DNA of 20,451 nt, taken from Funneliformis mosseae. Taxonomy: Eukaryota > Glomeromycota > Glomeromycetes > Glomerales > Glomeraceae. The position numbers and the translations under genes are program-made. Positions 1-9,365 of the stretch are shown one piece after another; positions within the stretch are counted from its first letter, which is position 1, and each line of letters begins with the position of its first letter. Where the stretch lies: positions 1 to 20,451 of the forward strand of contig CAJVPP010001375.1 in the NCBI GenBank assembly GCA_910592005.1. The letters are read 5' to 3'. The notes below the pieces were generated by a model, which saw only the letters and a list, made by a program, of their open reading frames with translations, did no database searches and was not told the DNA's origin.

Positions 1-1953
1 TACTGGAAATTCAAGAACTACAACATGGAGAAAAAAAAAAGAAAAAGAAAAATTGAATGATGATGCAAAAGAAATGAGAACTCTTGACACATTTTTTTAA
101 AAGTTCTGAAAATTTGCATTCATCACAACCATTGCAATCATCTTTTTCACTATTATCTTCATTTCCATTATCACCATCTTTATTTCTAGAAATTTCTCCA
201 TTTTCCATTGATAATTTATATACACGTTTGAAAGAAATAGATCAGCAATGTATTTTATCAAAGTCTGCAAAAAGTAATGAAAAAATTCTTACCTATGATT
301 ATTTATGATGCCTAAATATCCGCAGATTCATTCAGCTTTTATTAGAAGGGTAAAGTAAAATGAATGCTAGCAGTAATATTGCACAAATCATATAGAATAA
401 AGGAAACTATATGGCAAAATGTATTCAGAAATGGGAAACTCATTATTTACGGACAGGAAAACTTCTTGTTTATCATCAAAGAAAGCATACAAAGCTAGAA
501 AGCTTGGTAAATGATAAGGATTTTAAAGAAGAATGCCTTATATGGTTACGACAGCAAGCACCAGAATCAAGTTCCCCTAAACGTTTAAAGACCTATATTG
601 AAGAAACGGTGTTTCCAAAATTGATAGGACATATCAAAAAAGATACAATTTCTAAGAAAACCTGTCAAAATTATATGCATAAGTGGGGATTCAAGTATGA
701 TGAAAAAAAAAGGAGTTTATTATGATGGACACGAGAGACCAGATGTGGTAGCATATAGGAAAGAATGGTTGAACAGAATATTTGAATATAAGAAATATAT
801 GAAAGACTTTGATGGTGAAATGTTAGATATCGTTTTGGAACCTAAACTTAAGTCAGAAAAGAAGGAATTAGTACAAGTGACACATGATAAATGTCACTTT
901 TATGCAAATGATGGACAGCGAAAAATTTGGATAAACAAGGATGAGGATATCTTACGCTCAAAACACATTGGACGTTTTATTATGGTTTTAGCATTTCTTT
1001 GTATATGTTATGGATTGTTACAATTATATGATGAACAATTGCAAGCAAACCCACATATCAGAAATAAAGAAGCCTTTATTCTTCGATCTATACAAACAAA
1101 TGGGTATTGGAAGTCGAAACATATGTTAGACCAGGTTTGTTTTTTTCTTGTTCATATATCTAGATTGAAATGTATAATTTAAAGAATCATTAAAATATAT
1201 TTTATTATTTAGCTTGTACATCAAACAATGCCAATATTTGAAATATTACATCCTGAGTGTATTGGTGTTTTTTGCTTTGATCAATTAATAAACTATAATG
1301 CTATGGCGGCTAATGCACTTATTGCAATAAAAATGAATTTAGGTCCTGAAAGAGCACAGCCTAAAATGCGTGATGGTTGGTTTTTTAATGAGTATGGTGA
1401 GAGATGCATACAGTCGATGATATTTCCAGATAATCATCAACTGAAGGGACAACCAAAGGGTATTAAGTAAGTACTCAAAGAACGTAATCTTTGGCTAACA
1501 AACGGAGTCCGTCTAATATGCGAGCAATGTTCTGAAAAATGTGATGATGTTAATCTAGAGAGGTTAGACTGCTGTGTATAAAGGATAATGTAATTGCAAC
1601 CTGATTTTCAAGAACAACAGTCAATATTAGAAGAAACAATGATTAAAGAGGGACACATTTTTGAATGTTACCCAAAATTCTATTGTAAGTGCAACTTTAT
1701 AGAGCGATACTGGAGTTTCGTAAAAAGAGAGACCAGACGGCTTTGCAGCTATAGTTTTGCAGATTTAATAAAAAAAGTTCTGGAAGTTCTTGTTAGTGTT
1801 CCTCTAACTTCTATTCATAAGTTTGTATGCAAGTCATAGAAGTATATAGATGCATATGATAAAGGACTGGAGGGTAGAGTTGCTGAGTGGGCTGTTAATA
1901 AATACAAATCACATCATTGATTGCCTGAGAACATTGAAAGATTAATGGATTAA
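1..1953 (+). pseudogene. Broken DDE transposase gene (IS630/Tc1-related fold), 5' end outside window
   Basis: This was a cut-and-paste transposase; the copy is dead. The reading frame enters from the left edge (frame 2), shifts in the T7 run near 91-97, and shifts again in the A9 run near 700-710. It then carries stops near 309, 351, 393, 1468, 1582, 1591, 1837 and 1918. Recognisable parts in order are a helix-turn-helix-like N-terminal part (411-700, with the RLKTYIEETVFPKL stretch), a first catalytic Asp in VTHDKCHFYANDG (about 880), a second Asp in GVFCFDQLINYNAMA (about 1265), and the third acidic residue in CNFIERYW (about 1695). The last motif resembles the LNPIE..W end of IS630/Tc1 enzymes. 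A GT-AG intron fits at 1135-1212, joining HMLDQ to LVHQ in phase. Several stops can be explained by one C-to-T or G-to-A change (for example a Trp codon read as TAG near 1837). The DDE assignment is fairly secure; the exact family is not. Confidence 0.8.
1135..1212 (+). other. Intron within the transposase pseudogene
   Basis: The segment starts GTTTGT and ends TATTTAG. It contains an in-frame stop and T-rich non-coding sequence. Removing it joins two frame-1 coding blocks in phase 0, so the parent transposon gene was spliced. Confidence 0.65.
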
Positions 1954-2322
1954 TGGATTGATAATTTTAGTTTTATTTCATCACCTTTATTAAGAACTTT
2001 TATTTTTTTTTGATTTTTTTGAATTAGACGCGTATATGCGCATATGAATAAAAACCAGTTTGTTACACAAAAATTCTCATTTTTTATTGGTTGATTGTAG
2101 ATCACGTGATATAAAATTGGTGCCGAAAATTTGAAACATAATCACGTGATTGTCGAGTATAGGTTTCCTACACCATATCAAAATAAAATGATAAATGATT
2201 TGAAAAGTTTTACTGTGTCTGTAATTGTATTTTAAGGATGTTAAACGGCCCTTAAAAAAATTTTATTACTAATTCTAGAAGTCTAGAAGGGCTCATCAGG
2301 AGAACTTTATTACATAAAATTT
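1954..2322. other. Non-coding stretch with two identical ATCACGTGAT palindromes
   Basis: No reading frame was found. A 12-base perfect palindrome (ATATGCGCATAT) lies at 2034-2045. The 10-base palindrome ATCACGTGAT occurs at 2101-2110 and again at 2141-2150, exactly 40 bases apart. CACGTG is the core bound by bHLH regulators of the Cbf1/Pho4 type. The pair could instead belong to the terminal region of the transposon just upstream. Neither role is shown by the sequence. Confidence 0.4.
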
Positions 2323-2865
2323 ATGATATTTTTTACGCAGTTTTACAGTCAGTTGACCGTTACATTGTTTGCTTTAATCACTACTCAAACCCGGCCATTG
2401 AGACATTTATCAAAAAATTTATCGAGACAATCATCCTCCAGAACCAACCGCGAACAAGATATTTTGCAAGAATTATCTACGCCTGTTAGGGGGATTCTGC
2501 CGAGAATAATGATGTATTCTGAGGATGATTCTTGGTCTTCGATGCCTTGTACCAAAAAGCTTGTCGTGCAAAACACGTGCAACCAAGAGGAGATTTTATG
2601 TTGGTATCACTATGGAAAGGCGTATGAAGAATTCTCAGAGAAGAGTCAGCGATCAATCGGCTAGAAACCAAGTATATGATGATACAATGGAGCACCTTCC
2701 TGAAGGGTTTACTAAAGATGCTTTGCGTAAAAAAACTCAAAGGGCTATGAAGATTTATAGCTTATTCCAAAAAATTGGAGTGGGTAAGATTTAAACGCAT
2801 TATATCTTATAGTACAAGTTCTATCTCGAAGCTTTACCGCTTCGCAAATTTGAATGATTGAAGAA
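2323..2865 (+). pseudogene. Broken gene of a lineage-specific family (KTQRAMKIYSLF motif)
   Basis: The function is unknown. The frame starting at the ATG at 2323 runs through a low-complexity, Ser/Arg-rich N-terminal part to CWYHYGKAYEEF (about 2600-2632). A one-base shift near 2630-2650 moves coding into the next frame, with VSDQSARNQVYDD, MEHLPEGFTKDALRKK and KTQRAMKIYSLFQKIGVGK. A second shift near 2793 restores IISYSTSSISKLYRF up to the TGA at 2863-2865. I recall similar C-terminal blocks (a YGK stretch, then KTQRA.KIY.LF, then SISKL) as a repeated protein type in Rhizophagus genomes. That is memory, not a search result. The two shifts could also be introns with unusual borders, but I saw no GT-AG pair that fits. 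Confidence 0.55.
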
Positions 2866-3414
2866 CAGTTTGATCACGTGTGAGACCTGAGGTCCTACCC
2901 GTGACTTTACGTGACTACGCATCTTTGTAACTACCCACCCTCTTCCTTACACAGATCAAATAACATTTACTCGGGATCAAAACATTTTCTTATTAGACAA
3001 TGCCACCAGTAGGTAGAACACTATAGAATAAAAGGACTATGTGCAAATATGTAGTTTATAAGACAATAAAAGAAATCTTCAGACGGTTAAAGATTGGCCT
3101 CTTGAGAACATTCACATAATACTAAGTAGTTTACGATTGACATAAAACTTAAACAGAATATTGGAGGAGACTGTATTTGTTCTCTACGGTAGTATAGTAA
3201 GTTTGAATTTCAAATAATCTATTTTTAATTGTATTGTTCAATCCATTCAGGATCAAATCATGTAAATAATATAACTATATTATAATGAATTAATTTCAAT
3301 TTAAAAATCAAAATTTGTTTTCGTGTTTTTGAAAAAAATATGAATATATTTTTTTTTTTTAAAAAAAAAAAAAAAGTATAAATAATTAATTCACTATGAT
3401 TATTATAATTGATT
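2866..3414. other. Intergenic stretch between pseudogene and ARP gene 3' end
   Basis: I see no coding region here. A third ATCACGTG copy sits at 2873-2880. The stretch becomes increasingly AT-rich towards the ARP stop codon and contains the T12A15 tract noted separately. Confidence 0.4.
3349..3375. repeat. T12A15 homopolymer junction
   Basis: A run of 12 T is followed directly by 15 A, about 40 bases downstream of the ARP stop codon (minus strand). It could lie in the 3' untranslated or termination region of that gene. It is a likely spot for length error. Confidence 0.85.
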
Positions 3415-3757
3415 TTAATAACTTTTGGTGTGTATCACGCTTGGCCCATGTTCATTATAATCAACTTTGTTAATGAAACTTTTTGGATCCGGAAACGAAA
3501 GCTTATCAAATACAAATATAACATCATGTAAATAATAATGAAAATATGAATTGATTAAATGATAAAATAAAAGTGTCCGTACCTTGGCTGTTATGGAAGC
3601 GCCCAGGAATCCAGCTAAATCTTGTCTGTCTTTAAGATTTGTAAAATAATCAGGGACTTTTAAGAATTTTGCTTCTTTAACTTGGTATTCTCCAGTATTA
3701 TCAGAAAATGTAAAATATGGAGCCAAATCGTTTTTAATACGTTCCTTCAAGCCTTTT

Positions 3758-3795
<38 letters not shown>

Positions 3796-5345
3796 TTTTA
3801 TTATTTGAATAAAAAGTGTTGAAAATGATATTTTTACGAACCTTTCATCAAAGATGATCCCCCAGTAAGTACAATGTTCTCCCATAATGTGTTACGCTTA
3901 TCTGGTTCACAACTATATATGGCCAGATAAATCGCTTCTGTTAGTGATAAGACTCCTTGTCTATTAATCAACAATGTGTCAAAAATCGGTTCTGCAACAT
4001 GAAAACGTTCCGGACCAACTGTAAACTATAAAAGAAAGTTGAATTTTTCACAACTTAATCTTTAAAGCATGCAAAAGAATTTCTTTGCTAGTAAAATGTT
4101 TATGAACCTTTTTTCCGTGATATTCGAGTTCCATCCTCACAGGCTTATCTTCCAAATTGTTAGTATCTAATAGAACTTCACAAATTGATTCTTTAAGAGC
4201 TCTCGCAAAATCTTTATCAGGTGTCTCCCCATACTCTTCAAGAAATTGAGTGTCCAACAAAAGCAACGAGTGAAAATATTCATCGAAATCTTGACCACCA
4301 ATAGGTACGATTTGTATTGCGTGATGCTGAATTGAACATTCTAAAATTGGGGTTATCTCTAAATTGAAAAAAATTAACGTTTATTAGAGAACAAACAAAT
4401 CAAAGAATTTAAACGGCATGAAAATCAGGAGTACCAGTTTTCCCGTAACCGATATCCACAACCAAACCACTAATACTGCCACAGCCATATAGAGACATTA
4501 ATGCCTGATTAGCTATGTAAAGTCCGGGAGAATTGAAGGTCTCGAAAAATATTAGTGCAATTCGTTCATATTGTACTTTATTCCAAGTACTCGGGACGGT
4601 GACGATTACAGGACATTCATTACGTGATCTTTTGATATTAAATTCCTTTAAGAGAATATGTCGCCTGTTTAAATGTGTGAAACTTATTAGTAAACACATC
4701 AAATAAATCAATTATGATGATTTAAACGTACCATAATGCTTCCAATTCATCCCAATTCTCAATATTTCCGCGTTTTATCGGAAAAGAAGTTACAAATTTA
4801 CCTTTGTGTTGTTCCTTTAATTCCTTTAATTGCATACCACAAACATATTTTGGCACTTTAGCGGTCTTTATGGGTGCATCCTTTTCTGACTTTTCTGGTG
4901 AGTTCGGTGCGGTTTGTTTAGTATTTTCCGAAACTTGCGATATCTCGGAACTTTGCTTTTCAACTTCTATCTCAGGCAATTTTCCGACTTCTGTTTGAAG
5001 AAGCTACAAACAATTCAGTTTATTCTGAGTTGTTGGTTTAAGTGAAGAATGATTTTGAATGAATTGTTTTATCAATCCTCTACAAATTTGTTAATAAAAT
5101 TTACACGCGCCCATAGGATCAACTTAACGAAATATAAATGTGCTATGAACATGACATTAAAAGCGAATCTTCAAGAAAAACGTGTGTAAAAAATTGAACA
5201 AGCTTGCCGAGTTTTGATAAAAAAAAAAAAGTTTACTTACCACGGAAGGAAATTGATTTGTGTCAGTTACACCTATTCCTGCTTTTATTCTCCAGGAACC
5301 ATTATCAATGATTACGTATGATTCTTCTTTTAGAGTGAAATGCAT
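3415..5345 (-). CDS. Actin-related protein, Arp9/Arp42-like, 7 exons
   Basis: Exons on the minus strand are 5345-5241, 5003-4732, 4664-4435, 4358-4108, 4025-3842, 3752-3583 and 3501-3415. They join in phase to 1299 bases (432 residues, against 375 for actin). The start is supported by an in-frame TGA at 5361-5363, 15 bases upstream. Actin landmarks appear in order: IIDNGSWRIKAGIG (first phosphate loop, residues about 12-25), a 30-residue Ser/Lys/Glu-rich insert where actin has its DNase loop, NWDELEALWRHIL, GLVVDIGYGKT (second phosphate loop), VGPERFHVAEPIF, TGGSSLMKGLKERI, and a C-terminus ending GPSVIHTKSY, which parallels actin's GPSIVHRKCF. Actin's second-loop Asp is Tyr here. That fits the non-polymerising ARPs of SWI/SNF- and RSC-type remodellers, so a nuclear role is likely. 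The Arp9 class is inferred from overall look only; another divergent ARP is possible. Confidence 0.88.
3764..3791. repeat. (AT)n microsatellite in an ARP intron
   Basis: An almost pure TA dinucleotide run lies inside the intron between exons 5 and 6 of the ARP gene (3753-3841). It sits a few bases upstream of the T-rich acceptor. Confidence 0.85.
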
Positions 5346-5510
5346 TTGGAATTTATTATATCAGAATAAAAAAAGACTAGCAAATTATTCAGATTATTAC
5401 ATATTTGTTGACGCGAATGTATACACAGTTATCATCCAATCATTATCGTTCCCAAACCAAATAAATTAGATGTCCAAACAAAAAAGTTCCCGAGTACCTT
5501 TATTTTGAAA
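5346..5510. promoter_or_regulatory. Shared 165-base upstream region of divergent ARP and MHF1 genes
   Basis: The two start codons face away from each other with 165 bases between them. Both promoters and 5' leaders must fit here or overlap the neighbouring gene. I found no convincing TATA box or named factor site. Assignment as a bidirectional promoter rests on position alone. Confidence 0.5.
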
Positions 5511-6358
5511 ATGAATCAAAAAAGAATTCAAAGTCGGGAGGTAAGTGCGAGGAGTCTTTTTTTTTTTTTTTTTTATCGAAATATATATTTAAATTAACTA
5601 AATTTAAATGATCACTTTTCTTGAAGACTTTGAAAGCGACGATATGGCAAACGGTTAATGATATTTGTCACGAAGAAGGTACAACTACAAACTCACTTTA
5701 CGAAAATTTTATGATTATATAATGTTAACATTACTTTTTATATTTCTTAGCTGAAGAATTGAACGTAATCCCTACTCAATTATTTATCGCGTCGTTAACA
5801 GAAATGGTGTATAAACAAGCTGGTAAACATATCTATCCCTCTTTAACTTATAAATTTATTTTACATTTGTTATTCTAAAACTCACTTTGGGTTTCACCAA
5901 TTTAGAAACGTTCGCGATCAACTTGGAAAATTTTGCAAAGTCCTTATATATATATTACGTGTATCCCTGAGATTATTGTAATTATTATTTTATTATTTTA
6001 TTAAATCTATCATATCCTCATAAACAGTCATGCGAATCGATCCACAATCTCGATGGATGATGTGAAGGTAAATTATCACATCAACTCAACCATTGACTTT
6101 TTTTTTGTTCATTTCTTATTATTAATCATATTTAAATTTTTTAAAAGCTTTGTAGCCGACGCAATGATGAGCTGGTAAGCCTTCTTGTTCCATTTATTAA
6201 TACAATAAGAATATAATTATTAAAGTCAAAAATCAAATATGGAATTTTGGATTTAGAAAACGTATATTAGTAACTTTGCCAATTCCATTCTTGAACATCG
6301 TGCTTTACGACCTTCACGTCAACAAGATTCACAAAACGTGGAAAACTCTACTGATTAA
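5511..6358 (+). CDS. mhf1: CENP-S / MHF1 histone-fold protein, 7 exons
   Basis: Exons 5511-5540, 5627-5678, 5751-5822, 5906-5939, 6028-6067, 6148-6174 and 6257-6358 join to 357 bases (118 residues). The product has one histone fold: a first helix LKATIWQTVNDICHEEAEEL, a central helix with FIASLTEMVYKQAETFAINLENFA, then HANRSTISMDDVKLCSRRNDEL. The stretch from QAETFA to the RR pair matches the signature of human CENP-S (a QCENFA..L..FARHAKR type segment followed by a T-I-..-DVKLL..R motif). The family pairs with CENP-X/MHF2. The complex binds DNA, supports FANCM/Mph1-type helicases in fork repair and joins the CENP-T kinetochore complex. The last 30 residues are polar and probably disordered. 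The gene diverges from the ARP gene. The one unclear splice is the fourth donor: GTCCTT at 5940 keeps family spacing, while GTATCC at 5961 is also in frame and adds seven residues. Confidence 0.9.
5557..5574. repeat. T18 homopolymer in first MHF1 intron
   Basis: A run of 18 T lies just after the first donor (GTAAGT at 5541) of the CENP-S/MHF1 gene. It is intronic and has no effect on the reading frame. Confidence 0.85.
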
Positions 6359-6597
6359 ATATCGTAAAATCCAAAATTTGATATTTACATTTTCAAACTA
6401 GAACTTACAGTATTTGACCACCAATATTCGAATCAGTCAGACGACTAAAAATATATTTGATTAACTAAATTTTTTAATTTACCTTAATTGTAATATAAGG
6501 TATTTGATAAAAACGTTCTATTTAAATCTTAGTATAACTACATGATAAAATCAACCTATTGAATTCTATCAAATTTATAATAAACAATAAACACAGA
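6359..6597. other. Short 3'-to-3' intergenic region
   Basis: The stretch lies between the convergent stop codons of the MHF1 gene and the hydrolase gene. It is AT-rich. I recognised no gene or clear termination signal beyond general AT-rich runs. Confidence 0.4.
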
Positions 6598-9365
6598 TTA
6601 TTTTTTTATCATATTTTCTTGATCTGTTGTTGTTGTATTACATCCTTCTGTAAGATGAGTTAATAAATCATCTCGTCTTCTCTGTAACATTTCATCTTCC
6701 TTGAGAATATTCCGCTCTTCCCACAAAACGCGCTCACGTTCTTGCACTGGAGATAGTGCAACTTCGGAAGCGGATACATGTATTGGATATGATGATGGTT
6801 TATGAGAATTTTCATTCACTAAAGTAACATCTGGTAGCGAATGTGAAACATGAATATTTGATTTCGGTGATGTCGAGTGTATTTTTTGTTGTTGAGATAA
6901 ATCATTAGAAATGCTACTAATTACATTCTGTTGAATTTTAGCCATGTCTTTAATTGTAGAAGGTCGAGACGAAATTATCAAACCTTCGTCTTGATTTGTT
7001 ACACTTCTTCTATTTGAAGTATTATTGTCATTTTTGAAATTCGAATCTGGTAAATCTTGTAAACTTTGAATCAACCATCTCCCAATGGCTCTTACAGCGC
7101 CTGAACTCTCTGGCAATACCGACATCATTTGTAAAAACGCGTGACTAATCCCTTGAAGGATTTTCACCTCTACCCAATCATCATTATCAGATTTCTCTAC
7201 GCTGCTCATTCTTAATCCTTCCCCAAATTTACCACCATCTGTCATTTGTTTTTTCCTCCTTTTAGCTTCTCTTATACGTCCTGCAAATACAACAGTGTCA
7301 TCGACAAAAGGATCTTTTTCCCCACACATAAGATAAACTTTTGGAAATTGTGCCAACAATTCATCAGGTCCAACGATTGGGGAAAGCAAATAATCTGAAT
7401 TAATATCAGGATAATTATTAGGCCCAAGGTAAAGAATTGCCATTGCACGCATCTAGAGATGAATAAAATTGTTGTAATTATAAATGACCAATGCACACGA
7501 TAACAAATAAATTTGTAAAAAATACATAAATAAATTTTACCATATCAGGATTTATGATCCTATCATTAAAAAAACTCATACGACTAGTCATAGTTAATCG
7601 TGTTCCTATTACGGGACGAGAGGTTTTTTCTTTGGGGTTCCCGGTAACATCATGACCGTCAATATATTTAACTCTTTCTTCGATCGTCCTCTCATCTTCT
7701 CTTGGTCCAGAGAAGCTTTTTCTCCACCTTTTCCTTTTGACATCTGGGACTACTGACAAAGGACTTTTATGGCGTAAATGATCCTTAGATTCTAAAACTC
7801 CGGGAATAGAATGGGCGGATTCCGCCCTTATGACAGAAAGTTGAGACGGTGCCATCCAACACGTAATGTCAAAATTCAAGCAGGGATAAATAAGAACTAA
7901 CGCGGTAGGATGTGGAAGGGTTGTTGAGGATTCAAGTATTTTGAACATTACAGATGTCACAAGATTCCCACCACTTTTTTTTATTTATTGCAAAGAAAAG
8001 AATTAATTAAATTTGATGAAGAATAGGAATAATGTATTATACTTACGCAGAATCTCCGGCCATAACAACCTTAATTTGCTTTCTTTTGCTACCGTCTTTA
8101 TTTGTCCATCCAGCTATTCCTATAACTTCACCGTTGCTTTCCATAATACTTTGATAAACATCAAAACATTCCTCTAAAGCATAAGGATATGGGAACTCCG
8201 GTGCTTTTGAGTAGTCTATACTTAAAACAGGTACTTGAGTTCTTTTTGCCCAATGGCTCAGATAATCTTCATGGCAAGGGGGAGGCATCGCGATAAAACC
8301 ACCACCTGGGAAATCGAGTACAAGTTTATCCTGATTTGCCAATGACTCTGGTGAACCAGCATAATAAATATAACCAATAACCGGTCGTGTGCCGTGAGGA
8401 TTATTTTTTGGACGAGGGATAAGAATTCTCTTTTGAAATATAGACAAACGAGGTTGTTTTAACCGAATTGCGGCACGTAAAATTGGGTTATAAGACTTTT
8501 CCCAAGAAACGCGTAATTGCTCGACAGTAATTGTAGCGCGTATTCTTCGAATCTAAGTATTAATTAATAGATTGATTGAAATCTGAATGACTCTAAAAAA
8601 AGTATTATTTATCATTCTTACTTTTTCGTCTGCCTGATCAGCAAAGATTAAATAATATATCGAAAAAACAATTGACATTATATCTTTAAGAAATTTAGGA
8701 CGAATCGGCATTGCAGTCCAAAATCCGGCATCAAGTGCAGTATAAATCCAAGTTGCACGATAAAAATTACGACTGTACTATATGTAATCGTATAAATTAA
8801 AAGTTTTTTCTTTTAGACTCTAAAGTAGAAAAAAGAAAGTTTAGAATTAATTTACAGTTACGTACAAGTCGAGAGAGTGGTTCCGGTGCTTTTGTCAAAA
8901 TTATAAAAAAAAAAGAAAAATAATAATGTTATAAATAAATTAATTTGTAACAAAATTAGTTTGATCAAGAATATTAAATACAACTTACCACCAAGTCCTA
9001 TCATGCGGTCAGCATTTTTTAGCATATATAAGAATGCCAAAGTACCGGCAATTAATTGAAATGGAGTGAATTGAGCTATTTTAAAGCAAGTATTAGAAAA
9101 AATAAAAAAATTAATATAATCTAAATCGACAAGGTTCGAACTTACAAAGTTTATCATTCCATTTTTGACAAAATTTAGGACCTCTTCTATCAGCTTTGTA
9201 GATATACCAAAACCTAAAAGCAAAAGTTTTGCTAATTAGAAGATAATATCTTTAAAGAAAAGTTTATTGATTTAGTAATATAAATGGTTACCAGGTAAAG
9301 GAGACTATAAATACTTGAAAACGTTTCCAAGAAGGAGAGGGCCTTCCTAAAAGGTGATCAATCAT
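6598..9365 (-). CDS. Alpha/beta-hydrolase, hormone-sensitive-lipase type, 8 exons
   Basis: Exons 9365-9292, 9213-9146, 9075-8989, 8888-8866, 8777-8622, 8552-8047, 7973-7541 and 7452-6598 join in phase to 2202 bases (733 residues). The start is backed by an in-frame TAA at 9381-9383. A hydrophobic N-terminal part (about 15-30 and 51-67) may associate with membranes or lipid droplets. The oxyanion motif is FPGGGF (217-222), where the family usually has HGGGF. The nucleophile is Ser304 in GDSAGGN, split by an intron. The other triad members are probably Asp496 in GEKDPFVDD and His553 in GISHAFLQM. These define an ester hydrolase of the HSL group, probably acting on acylglycerols or other lipid esters; the substrate is not visible. 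Residues from about 590 are polar, low-complexity and end in a charged segment (ERERVLWEERN), unlike bacterial members of about 300 residues. No frame damage was seen. Confidence 0.9.

Noticed and set aside
11..308. Minus-strand frame at 11-208 and a separate small plus-strand protein at 84-308
   Set aside because: The plus-strand piece is the N-terminal part of the broken transposase after a T-run shift and begins at TTG, not ATG; the minus frame is its shadow.
2385..2740. Two minus-strand frames opposite the 2323-2865 gene
   Set aside because: They are antisense shadows; the plus strand carries the protein-like motifs.
7272..7496. Hydrophobic minus-strand frame of 74 codons
   Set aside because: It is a different-frame shadow of the last hydrolase exon and the preceding intron.
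9130..9145. GGTTCGAAC resembling a tRNA B box
   Set aside because: It lies inside a hydrolase intron next to the splice donor, with no A box or cloverleaf around it.
8858..9223. Open frame of 121 codons on the minus strand
   Set aside because: It reads through three real exons and two introns in a mixed frame; the spliced hydrolase explains the region.
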